Positions 21,831 through 31,147 of a stretch of 64,000 nt of DNA are shown here, in pieces; the first letter of the stretch is position 1; every line of letters starts with the position of its first letter. A program made the position numbers and the translations under genes. A model generated the notes under the pieces. That model had not been told where the DNA came from. It made no database searches and saw only the letters and a list, made by a program, of their open reading frames with translations. This DNA comes from Usnea hakonensis (lineage: Eukaryota > Ascomycota > Lecanoromycetes > Lecanorales > Parmeliaceae). The DNA lies in contig BLJB01000207.1 in assembly GCA_013423325.1 (NCBI GenBank), forward strand, positions 186,001 to 250,000. The letters are read 5' to 3'.

Positions 21831-22649
21831 CTACGGCACCGGTATAAGCGATGCGCTTTTAGGCTTCCTTTTTACCTTCCCTTTAATTTCTTCTCTCCTT
21901 CTGAGGAAGTAGGTGTGGGATTGGGGTTTGAATATCAGTCGCCGATAACAATCACTATTCTCATAAGTGCCAGGCCCCAACGCCGATTCCATTTCATTCT
22001 TCATATGCGCCAACAGACGGGAGATCCAAGGGACGAGAGTTCCTGATGTCATCCGGTGTACGACAGCAGGTGCTTCCATCTCGAAGGCTAGGAGCTCAAA
22101 CCCAGTCAGTTGCCTCAGGGCCTCAATGACGTTGACGCCTATAAGATTTATTCTGCGGAATTTGAGCTTTATTAGGCACGAATTTCGTGTTATTTGAGGA
22201 TCGCCGAAGAGTTGTAGAATTCGAACCGAATTGGGGTATTTGATGGGGCTCAAGTTTATCTCAATATCCTGCATCAAATTTGCGATTCGCTGGGTCAGGA
22301 AAGTATCATTGAATGGCATAGATCCGATGTGGAAGCAGAATACGTGTTGGCCGTAGAGCACTGTGGAGCCTTCGTCCCACAGCCTTCGGGAAGCTTGCAT
22401 GATCGCAAGCCGATCGGATATCTCAACTTCAGCATGTCTGCCTGCACAACCAGACTCTGCCATCGTAAGGTGCGCGTTTTCTTCATACTGCGTGTAAACG
22501 GCTTCGAAGAGGTAGGCGTAGATATTGTCTCGTAGCTCACGCGGAAGGCTGAAAAAAGATGTTGGGGTCCGGGCTGTTGCCTGGACAGCAGGAATGTCCA
22601 TGGGCTCTGATGCAGAGTGTTCTGCGAGACCAAAGGCTGGTATTGACAT
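21831..22649 (-). CDS. 2EXR-domain protein (array member 5)
   Basis: This intronless gene encodes 272 aa. Residues 31-48 (SFFSLPRELRDNIYAYLF) are the 2EXR opening. LAIMQASRRLWDEGSTVLYG is the second stretch. Near the end come MESALGPGTYENSDCYRRLIFKPQ and a strongly basic tail (RRREEIKGKVKRKPKS) that could act as a nuclear signal. The middle RTVxVE motif is altered here (FELLAFEMEA), so this is the most diverged intact member. It is divergent from TDP1, with only 269 bp between the two start codons, so they share a promoter region. Confidence 0.8.
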   Translation of the reverse strand: MSIPAFGLAEHSASEPMDIPAVQATARTPTSFFSLPRELRDNIYAYLFEAVYTQYEENAHLTMAESGCAGRHAEVEISDRLAIMQASRRLWDEGSTVLYGQHVFCFHIGSMPFNDTFLTQRIANLMQDIEINLSPIKYPNSVRILQLFGDPQITRNSCLIKLKFRRINLIGVNVIEALRQLTGFELLAFEMEAPAVVHRMTSGTLVPWISRLLAHMKNEMESALGPGTYENSDCYRRLIFKPQSHTYFLRRREEIKGKVKRKPKSASLIPVP

Positions 22650-22918
22650 GATAATGGTACTTGGGTGTTATAAGCTATGGAGAATACAGACGGCAGGGAC
22701 GATTGCGAGCTTGAGCGATGATAATGTAAAGAAATTCGCCCTGGACCGAGGGTCTAGGCTTTTCGGAGCGGATTAAGGTTTTCCCGAGATATCCCCCTTG
22801 AACCCGCCTTACGTACTTACCTTACTCTACTTCGATCATAAATCGTGACTCCGATATCCACAAAAGTTTTTCCTTTGAATGAAACGCCACATCTCCTTTT
22901 CTTTACTTGCTCGTCACT

Positions 22919-24832
22919 ATGGCATCTTCAGACGATGACGAGGACTTGAAACTTGCCATAGCGTTGTCCCTCCAGGATCCAAACTCAAAGGGCGCAGGGC
23001 AAACAGTCCTAAATGCTATCAGTCTTGACGATGAAAGTGAAACGGAAAATGGGCCCACGCGAGCAGCGATCCATGCAGAAGTCTCTAATGACTCCTTGGC
23101 TCCAAACAATGGGCTCGGAGTTCTGGGTCTAGACCGTAAGCAGATGGAACAGGAGCGGTTAGGTCGGAAGAGAAAAGCGCCATCAATCTCACCTCCGCCA
23201 GCACGTAAAATTACGCGTGGCAAGCCAGATGTAGCTCCAGTACAGGTAAAAGAGAGAACAAAGATGTCGCTACAGAGCACCACCGTCAGTCACGGTCCGT
23301 TGGGCGCCAAAGTTGAAGGCCTCTTATTCCCCTTGGGAACCGTCAAGAAGACCTGGGCATTCGGCCATCAACGAAACGCTGACGATATCAAACTCGAAGA
23401 AGTCTTGCAAAAGAATACTCTCAATCTGGCTGTCCTGGGCTCCTTTCAGTGGGACATAGACTGGCTTCTGGCGAAAATGAACATCAAGAGTACACACATC
23501 ACGCTCATCATGCAGGCAAAAGACCTGGCGACCCAGCAGCAATATCGGCGTGAAACTGCAACGATGCGTAATCTACGCCTTTGCTTTCCATCTATGGAGG
23601 GCCAAATAAGCTGCATGCATTCGAAACTTATGTTACTTTCTCACCCAAGTCATCTGAGAGTGGCCGTTCCAACGGCTAATTTGGTTCCTTATGATTGGGG
23701 TGAGACTGGTATCGTACGTATATTTCATCTTGAAGCCCAGCCAGTATGCAGCTTCCAAACTTGCGAGAAACATCTCCTGGCAGCCCATGCCCTTTAAAGG
23801 GCCTGATTCCATCGACCTCGAGCTGATTCTGAGGTCCGCAGATGGAAAACATGGTTTTTCTCATTGACTTACCACGACTGGCCGAGGGCCAGCGTACCAC
23901 AAAGGAAGAGATTACTTTCTTCGGAAGGGAATTGATCAACTTTACGAAGGCTATGGGCCTTGAGCAAAGCATCATCGACAGCATATACAATTTCGATTTC
24001 ACAGCTACAAAGGATTTTGCGTTTGTCCACAACATTGGTGGTGCGCATTTTGCACCGTCTTCGCAGCATACTGGATACCTTGGACTGGGTCGCGCGGTGA
24101 AGGAGCTGGGTCTCGCAACAGACAAGATCCTTCACATCGACTTCGTCGCTTCTTCTATTGGGTCTCTCAATGATGACTTTCTGGCAATGCTTTACCTTGC
24201 TGCGCAGGGCGACGATGGACTTACCGAATACAATTGGCGAAATCCACCAGTTGTGTCCAGGAAAAAGAAAGCGGACTCGAGTATGGATGATAGCTTACGC
24301 GAGAATCTGCGGTCTCATCTACGACAAAACTTTCAGGTCTACTACCCTACTCACGACACCGTCAAAAGGTCCACCGCGCGTTCAGCAGGTACGATTTGTT
24401 TCCAGTCAAAATGGTACAATTCACCTAGTTTCCCACGGCAGATTCTACGGGATTGTAAGAGTGTACGCGCTGGCATGCTTATGCATAATAAGGTATGATT
24501 CAGATAACATTCGTCCCACTTCATGACTAGTCTAACTCTATTAGCTCATGTTTGTTCGGCGAGAAGACGAGCCATTCAAGTCTTGGGCGTATATTGGGTC
24601 AGCCAATTGCTCAGAGAGCGCATGGGGCAAGCTTTTCAAGGATCGAGCAACCAAAGAGCCCAAGCTCAATTGTCGTAATTGGGAATGTGGCGTTATTGTA
24701 CCACTACGTCAAAATATGTCGGGCAGCGAGGAGGGTGGCCTGAAGCAGTTCGAGAGAGTCGTTCCTGTCCCAATGCAAATCCCTGGGGAAGCATATGGTG
24801 ACAAGAAGCCGTGGTACTATACGGAGCAATAA
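22919..24832 (+). CDS. TDP1: Tyrosyl-DNA phosphodiesterase (Tdp1) with N-terminal UIM
   Basis: Three exons (22919-23713, 23842-24492, 24545-24832) with 128- and 52-nt introns join in frame to 577 aa. Tdp1 hydrolyses the bond between a topoisomerase I tyrosine and the 3' end of DNA, acting in the nucleus. The two HxK catalytic motifs of the phospholipase-D superfamily are visible: CMHSKLMLLSH in exon 1, and LMHNK/LMFVR formed across the second splice junction. The flanking YDWGET, PTHDTV, GTICFQSKW and YIGSANCSESAWG stretches are typical of the family. Residues 4-20 (DDDEDLKLAIALSLQD) fit a ubiquitin-interacting motif, which many fungal Tdp1 proteins carry, suggesting recruitment to ubiquitylated topoisomerase. 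An upstream in-frame ATG at 22907 would add four residues; 22919 precedes the acidic UIM directly. Confidence 0.93.
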
Positions 24833-25220
24833 GTACATAGTGGGAGTTATGCGGTGAAAGGTTGTAAAATATGTCGGTTGGAAAAGCATTCAGCCCTCCG
24901 CTAGGACGTGGTATGCAAAAAACGCCTTGTTTCGTTGCATCTATTTTAGACTTGACATCCTTCTACTCGGGCATATTCATAATTAACCTTCTTTGTCAAC
25001 CCCCAAAGGGCTAGTGCGTTTGAGATATGGCGTATTGACAGAGTGTTTGAGCGGGTGCCTGCAGGACAACTTTCAAGAAGTTTCATAATACTCAAGTGAT
25101 GCCTTATGGTATGTCTCACAAGCTTATACGAGATTGGGAACCGCGAAGACCATACCACTACGATTTATGAACGCTTGATGTGATCCTTCCTACAGCAATA
25201 GTAACAGACCCAAGCCTACG
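24833..25220. other. Intergenic spacer, nothing recognised
   Basis: About 390 bp between the 3' end of TDP1 and the first F-box gene. It serves as terminator side and promoter side. Confidence 0.4.
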
Positions 25221-26654
25221 ATGAATTCACTGCTTGAATTTACGAACGAGCTCCTCTACAAGATTGTCGATCAGGTTCACCCTGATGATATCATCAATTT
25301 CGCGCTTTCGTGTCGACACCTCTACAGGCTGGCCGGAGAGGCTTTGTCGCTGCACGTGGAGCGAAAGCAATATCAAAACGTCATACTGGACGGTTGCCAT
25401 CGCCACAGGCACAATCTTCACCCAATGGAGTTCATGGAAACCCTCTGTACGGATTGGAGGGTTGGGGAATATGTGAAAACTCTCCAGGTTCAGTGTTGCC
25501 AACATCCTGTTGAAGGCTCGAATGAAGAGGATGTAGCAGAGGACTACGAAAGATATGAAAATGCTGTCGAGAACGATCAACACCTCTGTGTGGCCGTCAT
25601 GCTACGCATCGAAAGCTTCATTCAAGAGAAAGTCTTTGAGTCTGGAGTTCCGACATTGGACCGCCATGACATGGCAGTGAGGAGTCTGCCTCGCCCCTCG
25701 AATCGAGAACTAAACTTTTGTGACGTTCAGTACTTGTGTGATAGTGCCGAATCAGGTGATAGAGGTGCGATGGTTGCTCTGTTGTTGTTCTTCGTCCCCA
25801 ATTTGAAGGAATTGCATCTTACCGAGTTCTCATGGTACACCGCACCTTCCCTGGATAAGGTGATCCTTTCTATGGCCGAGCCGAACTCAAGGACACGAAC
25901 GCCTCTTATGGACCTCTCTAAGGTTCACTTTGAAGGAGATGGAGAAAGCCCGAAGGGGGAAAACTTCGAGGCCTTGATATCATTTGCTACCCTTCCGTCT
26001 ATGCGGCGCATCTCTGCGAACTTTGTGGAAAGTCGCGTTGATCACACGATTGATTGGAAGTTCCCGCCACACTCTTCCAACGTCACCGAAATACTGCTTC
26101 GGCACGGCGAAGTCGAAGCCGATTTCCTAAGGCAACTACTGATCGGAGTGAAACAATTAAAACGTTTCAGCTATGAGCACTATGTCCACGATCCATATGA
26201 GGTCGGACGGTATTTCGAAACGGATGGCATCATTGGGACCCTGCTTGAGCATGCCAAACACAGCCTCGAATACCTAAGTCTCACGGGACATCCAGCCAGC
26301 ATCAACCCTACCAACAGATCTCTTCGAGACTTCAAAATGCTGAAGGAGGTAGTTCTTGAACGCCAAGTCTATGCCCAATACCTCGGCACCGTTCTTCGAG
26401 ATACAGTACGTTTGGTAGATGTGCTCCCGCCCTCTACTGAGTCTATCAAGCTGGTTGGGCATTTTGTATTGGATCATGCTCCGTACATGCTCCATGGTCT
26501 GCTCGAACAGAAGAAGACGCTTCTACCAAAGCTCAACCTCCTCAGAATTTGGTCGGATTTGAGGCAGCCAAAGGCCAAGTGGGTGGAAAAGTTCCAGCGA
26601 AAGTGTGAGAAGGTGGGGGTAGAACTGGTTGTTGCTTTTCAGAGAAGAGCTTGA
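25221..26654 (+). CDS. F-box protein with leucine-rich-like C-terminal part (copy 1)
   Basis: This intronless gene encodes 477 aa. Residues 3-50 form an F-box (LLEFTNELLYKIVDQVHPDD, then LSCRHLYRLAGEAL), the part that binds Skp1 in SCF ubiquitin ligases. The rest has spaced Leu-rich strands such as PNLKELHLTEF, LKRFSYEHY and SLEYLSLTG, as in the substrate-recognising side of fungal F-box proteins. It also has a DWRVGEYVKTLQVQCC stretch shared with the next gene. The two genes are tandem paralogues on the same strand, about 750 bp apart. An SCF adaptor role is inferred; the target is unknown. Confidence 0.85.
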   Translation: MNSLLEFTNELLYKIVDQVHPDDIINFALSCRHLYRLAGEALSLHVERKQYQNVILDGCHRHRHNLHPMEFMETLCTDWRVGEYVKTLQVQCCQHPVEGSNEEDVAEDYERYENAVENDQHLCVAVMLRIESFIQEKVFESGVPTLDRHDMAVRSLPRPSNRELNFCDVQYLCDSAESGDRGAMVALLLFFVPNLKELHLTEFSWYTAPSLDKVILSMAEPNSRTRTPLMDLSKVHFEGDGESPKGENFEALISFATLPSMRRISANFVESRVDHTIDWKFPPHSSNVTEILLRHGEVEADFLRQLLIGVKQLKRFSYEHYVHDPYEVGRYFETDGIIGTLLEHAKHSLEYLSLTGHPASINPTNRSLRDFKMLKEVVLERQVYAQYLGTVLRDTVRLVDVLPPSTESIKLVGHFVLDHAPYMLHGLLEQKKTLLPKLNLLRIWSDLRQPKAKWVEKFQRKCEKVGVELVVAFQRRA

Positions 26655-26769
26655 GGCGCTTGATTCCATCCACACGATTGCTTTTTGTGAATCATCTAGA
26701 ATCGGGTTTGGGATACAAATGCATGCTTTCAATAACCAAGGCAGTTGCCAGTAACCCCCAACAACATCA

Positions 26770-26804
<35 letters not shown>

Positions 26805-27411
26805 CACTGCCTTTGCCTGCCGTTTCCTGCGTGTATGTCTACACGTACAGCTCCGAAACACAACTACTTGAAGAAGGTGTAGCCCCAAATGTGGACTATG
26901 TGAAGCGGTCAGAGCTGGGCGGACAATAGGAGTCCTGTGTGCTTAAAGATGTGTTATGGCGTCCGGTAGTATATGTTGTAAGAAACGTTTATTTTGAAAT
27001 TTTTGGACAAGGCAAAAGTGTTAAGCTTAAAAGGCGCTAGTGAAGTGGGTCAAAAGTAGTGTTGTATCTTACAATATACCTACCTACCTTACGCTTTCAC
27101 CATTTGTTGCCATCACTGTGCACCAAACCATACTCACGTCGCAAACCTCCATCAGAAGACCGTTCGATTATTCTGAAAAAGAAAAGTACGCTGATGAAGG
27201 CTAACTCTGCTCTGCTTCGCTGCGGTGCGGTGCTAATCTGCTACAGGACTCGAGACATCTGCTCGTGCGACAATCCTTGAGGCGGTCGCTCGCGACCTCA
27301 CCGTTTCCCAAACACTTCCTCTTCCTACCACGAAGGACGAAGAGTATCTGTGGCCTTATTCGCATCCTCAAAATTCTTCTCGACGCTCCACGCAGCGGCA
27401 TCCGGCTTATC
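26655..27411. other. Spacer between F-box paralogues with (TC)15 tract
   Basis: It contains an uninterrupted TC repeat at 26773-26802 and a TACCTACCTACCTTA stretch at 27077-27091, upstream of the second F-box gene. No gene seen. An open frame extends the next gene upstream to 27265, but its added residues look non-coding. Confidence 0.6.
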
Positions 27412-28911
27412 ATGCCTTGCCTCAAGGAGCTTTCGAACGAGATTCTCTACCAGATCATCGATCAGATCGACCCTGCTGATATCTACAAGTTCTCACAATC
27501 TTGCTCATATTTTCGTCAGCTGACTAAAGAGGCTCTGGCGCTTCACGAGGATCGAAAGGAAAAGTATAGACATAATTTTGTACATGGCTGCCACCTACAT
27601 GAGGACTTCGTGAATCCGCTACAGTTGATGTACGAAATTTATATGGACTGGAAAGTTGGATACTATGTGAGACATCTCAATGTCCAGTGCTGCACCCATG
27701 TAACCGGCCGTGATCCCGTACTCGTCCTTTTCTCTAAGCTGATGTTAGATGAAGAAGACTATCAAATTTACAAGGCTGAGAAGATCTCCCACGAAGTCTT
27801 CAACGAAAAGATGATGGGATTATTACAGGGTTACATTGTGGAAAGATACAAGGAGTCGGGGTTCTCGCATTCAACTTGTTTCCCAATCGACAAAGTGTGC
27901 TCAGAAGCCAAAAAAGGCGATAGGAGCGCAATGGTTGGCCTTCTTTTCTGGCTCATCCCGCATCTAGAGGTTCTCTATCTCAGTCAAAGCGGTCGCAATT
28001 CTCGTTATCTATACGAAGCCATCAAGACAATCATGGGACAGGGGCACACGAAGCCTGGTGCATGCAAGCCTCTCACGAAGCTAGTTCAAGTTCATATACT
28101 GGGGCGAACAAGCCACCCGACATATGAACAATTTGACGACTTTGCGTTATTCATGGCGCTTCCGTCTATGAGAGATCTTATTGGAACCTCCGTGCGAGGT
28201 CTAGTTGAGCGTCCGACCATGTGGGCTCACCTCCTACTACACGCCTCCAACGTCACTGTCATCTCTCTTACAGGTTGTGTGGTCACAGCCGAATGCTTTA
28301 AGCTTATGCTGAAGGCTATCAAATCGCTCAAGAATTTCTCCTACCTCCATGCTGCAAGAAATGAAATGGAAGCCCACAAGATCATCGCCGCACTCCATGA
28401 GTACGCCAGACATAGCCTGGAACTTCTGAGCCTGGGTGGGAACGTACATCTGAATCTGATGGACGACGAAATACCAAGTCGATCATTAAGAGACTTCGAG
28501 GTCTTGAAAGTATGTCGCGTTCCGAGCGCGGCATATCTTGGATTGTTACCCTGGCGCGGGAGGTCGCCTGAGGGTGATCTCTACCTGGAAGACATGCAAC
28601 CGTTGGTATACGCCTTACCGCCATCCGTCGAGGAAGTGACCCTTTTCTATACTCAGAACTTTTCAGGATTAGGCCAAGCTTCGAGCTTATTCAACCACCT
28701 CACCGAGGAAAAAAATCAGCGCCTGCCACTCTTGGAGTCAATTCGTATCCAAGACCATTTCTCACGACGCCAGCATCATAGAGACTCTTTCAAACTCAAG
28801 GTAGAGATGTGTGCGAGAGTTGGAGTGACTCTGAAGGCCGAGTGGAGCGGAATTGATGATGATGAGAATTACCCACTTTCAGATGATGAGGAGGATTTCC
28901 CAAATTATTGA
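27412..28911 (+). CDS. F-box protein with leucine-rich-like C-terminal part (copy 2)
   Basis: This intronless gene encodes 499 aa. I chose the ATG at 27412 because it gives MPCLKELSNEILYQIIDQ, which aligns with the start of copy 1; the longer frame adds 49 unlikely residues. The F-box is at residues 1-50. Shared blocks with copy 1, in order, are DWKVGYYVRHLNVQCC, KKGDRSAMVGLLFWLIPHLE, LPSMRDL, HASNVTVISL and SLRDFEVLK. The C-terminus is acidic (DDDENYPLSDDEEDFPNY), unlike copy 1. The gene abuts the minisatellite, whose first unit starts 4 bp after the stop codon. Copy divergence is substantial, so the duplication is old. Confidence 0.85.
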   Translation: MPCLKELSNEILYQIIDQIDPADIYKFSQSCSYFRQLTKEALALHEDRKEKYRHNFVHGCHLHEDFVNPLQLMYEIYMDWKVGYYVRHLNVQCCTHVTGRDPVLVLFSKLMLDEEDYQIYKAEKISHEVFNEKMMGLLQGYIVERYKESGFSHSTCFPIDKVCSEAKKGDRSAMVGLLFWLIPHLEVLYLSQSGRNSRYLYEAIKTIMGQGHTKPGACKPLTKLVQVHILGRTSHPTYEQFDDFALFMALPSMRDLIGTSVRGLVERPTMWAHLLLHASNVTVISLTGCVVTAECFKLMLKAIKSLKNFSYLHAARNEMEAHKIIAALHEYARHSLELLSLGGNVHLNLMDDEIPSRSLRDFEVLKVCRVPSAAYLGLLPWRGRSPEGDLYLEDMQPLVYALPPSVEEVTLFYTQNFSGLGQASSLFNHLTEEKNQRLPLLESIRIQDHFSRRQHHRDSFKLKVEMCARVGVTLKAEWSGIDDDENYPLSDDEEDFPNY

Positions 28912-28914
28912 TAA

Positions 28915-29440
28915 ACACGCTCTTTAGTTCGCGCTTGCACAGGGCTGGGTTATGGTTCCAGAAGCCAAAGGCGGCTTCTCACACTCTTCCCAAACTCATG
29001 CTACACACGCTCATTACTCACGTTTGCCTGAGTTCGTGTCACGGTTCCCAGAAGCCAGAGGCGACTTCCTACACTCTTTCAAATCTCATAATACATACAC
29101 TCATTACTTCACCCTTACACAAATCTGGATCATGGTTCCCACAACCCAAAGGCGGCTTCTCGCACTTTTTCCCCTCATTAGATACACGCTCGTTACTTCA
29201 CGCTTGCTCGGATTCGCGTTACGGCTCACAGAAGCCAAAGGCGGCTTCTCACCTTCTTTCCCCTCATCAGATACACGCTCATTACTTCACGTTTGCCCCG
29301 GTTCGCGTCACGGATCCAAGAAGCCAAACGCGGCTCCTCACACTCTTTCCACTCATGAGATCCACGCTCGTTACTTCACGCTCGCACAAACCTGGACTTT
29401 TCTTCTCCCGAAGCCAAGAGCAGCTTCCCACACTCTTTTA
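28915..29440 (+). repeat. Minisatellite: six tandem ~90-bp units
   Basis: Each unit runs ACACGCTC-TTACTTCACGCTTGC, then a GGTTCGCGTCACGGTTCC-like part, then AGAAGCCAAAGGCGGCTTCT, then CACACTCTTTCCCCTCAT. Unit starts are near 28915, 29004, 29095, 29184, 29273 and 29362. Units differ from each other at several positions. The AGAAGCC...GGCTTCT part is palindromic, so each unit could form a small hairpin. The ~90-bp period keeps two frames open throughout, but neither has a proper start. Confidence 0.85.
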
Positions 29441-29820
29441 GGACTAATTGTCTGAGACATTCGCGCCCAGAATAGCACTACATACATCCCTTTTCCCAAA
29501 ATACTCGTCAGCCCTTCAAACAAGCACAAATGCCTTCGCCATCATATCTCAACCAAATTCATTCCCGTCCCTTTGATCGAAAGAGCTGGTCACAAGGCCG
29601 CTCCGTAAGAGCTACGTTCCAATCAATATCGTAGAGATCGCTCGTCGTTAGTCAATGCTCGGTTTCTGTAACACACCCTCCAAATAATAGAGCTTATCGC
29701 GCTCACTCACTCACGCTGTGGTACAGAGCTAGCTTCTTGATATTGATTTTTGATTCGTACGAGTACGAGTATATATCCCCCCCCCACGCCCGGAAAACTA
29801 AAGATGACCTTCTGTCTCCC

Positions 29821-29844
29821 TCTCTGTCTCTCTCTCTCTCTCTC
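29821..29844. repeat. TC microsatellite
   Basis: TC dinucleotides with one G interruption. Confidence 0.85.
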
Positions 29845-30290
29845 ACGCCCCCAAATCCAGTCCATCCTATCCCTATCCACCAGTCCAAACCACCACTAAA
29901 ATGTAATATCTCCACTCTCTACCTCCTGCGCAATACCCACCACCCAACACCCAAGACCATCTCCCCCCGTCCTATTCCCCTACCCCTTTCCCCCCCCTCT
30001 TTTCCCTTTCCCCCCCTTTTCCCAGCCCTCATAGCCTAGCCCTCCAACCAACCACCCACCCATTAGGTAAGATAAGATAAGATTTCCGGATTGATGTGAT
30101 ATCGGGAGTAGAGATGGTGGGTTCTGAGACGTGGATGGACTGGGATGGGAGATGGAGGGGGACTGGGATGAGGAAGAGGGTGGGTGGGTGGGGTTGGGGA
30201 TGGGGATGGGATGGGGATGGGGTTGGGGGGTGGGAGGTTTGAGGGGTGGGTTTGAGGGGGGGGTTGGGGTTCTTGGGAGAGGGTTTCTAG

Positions 30291-30772
30291 TTAGTGCTTC
30301 ATTCACCACATTCACATTCACATTCAAACCATACGAATAGCATGCAATGCACAGGGGGGTAGCTACATCATAGTCAGCCTGTCTCATCGTATAGATAAGC
30401 CGAATAGTAGCTTAAAGAGGCATATTCAGGCCCATTGCCACAGCGCTAAGAAGACTCCCTCCCATATCTATTCGATGTAGACCTGGAGTAGATAGATATG
30501 TATATATAGGCAGGGAGGGGTGGGTGGGCGAAAAAAGACTGCAATGCAATGTAATGAGGGAGACTTTGAATGAGATGGAGTGACTGAAGAGGGATTGTAG
30601 TGTTAATAGCAGTATGTATATTTTTTTCTTGGGAGAATATTTCCTGCTATGGCTATGTGGCTTTTCGCTATAATGCGATTATGCGGGATACGATATAAAT
30701 CAATCTTATTGAAACGAATAATTCGAATATGCGATGTACGAAATCAATAACCCCTAGTCCTACTGTGGCGAG
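30291..30772 (-). repeat. Dispersed element, copy B (inverted relative to 403-873)
   Basis: On the minus strand it starts with CGCCACAGTAGGACTAGGGG and ends with GAAGCACTAA. It carries the CGCCCACCCACC, TACATATCTATCTACTCC, TCGAATAGATATGGGAG and GATGAGACAGG blocks of copy A in the same order. It is AT-richer than copy A over the middle blocks and is flanked on both sides by G-rich tracts. Confidence 0.8.
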
Positions 30773-31147
30773 AAGGGTTGGGGTGGGGGGGGGGAGAGGG
30801 GATGGTGGTCGGTGGAATGTTGGGGTTGGGGGAATGGTGGGGGAATGGTGGGGGAAGGGGGACGGTAGGGGGACGGTAGGGTTGGAGGAGGGGGGTTGGA
30901 TAGAGGTGATGATGTGATTGGTGGGTGGTTGGGGGTGGCCTTTGGGGTTGAGTGGTGGATTGAGAGAGATATCTTGCTTGTTATCTCATTGCTGGAATGA
31001 TGAAAGTCGAGAACAACGGTAAGGGTGGAGAAGTCTTGATATATTGCTATGAAAGAAGATAAATCATACAAGGCAGCTTGGAGGTACCTGCCGTGGGCTA
31101 TGGCACGTAAGAGCTACTGGCTCGGTGGCCTAAGGCCATTGCCCGAC

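Larger units (their letters stand above)
28912..31147. other. Repeat-rich intergenic DNA
   Basis: No gene supported. It contains the six-unit minisatellite, a C8 run near 29777, a TC tract at 29821-29844, strongly C-rich then G-rich stretches around 29950-30290 and 30775-30960, and copy B of the dispersed element. The G-rich parts give long spurious open frames on both strands. Confidence 0.6.

Noticed and set aside
27265..27411. 49-residue upstream extension of the second F-box protein
   Set aside because: Paralogue comparison starts at the 27412 ATG; the added residues have no counterpart.
28908..29455. Two overlapping plus-strand frames of ~170 codons after the second F-box gene
   Set aside because: They arise because the minisatellite period of ~90 bp is a multiple of three; they begin without a proper ATG.
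30776..30960. GGTGGGGG-rich stretch considered as a telomere-like repeat
   Set aside because: There is no regular TTAGGG or other constant unit, only G-rich low complexity.
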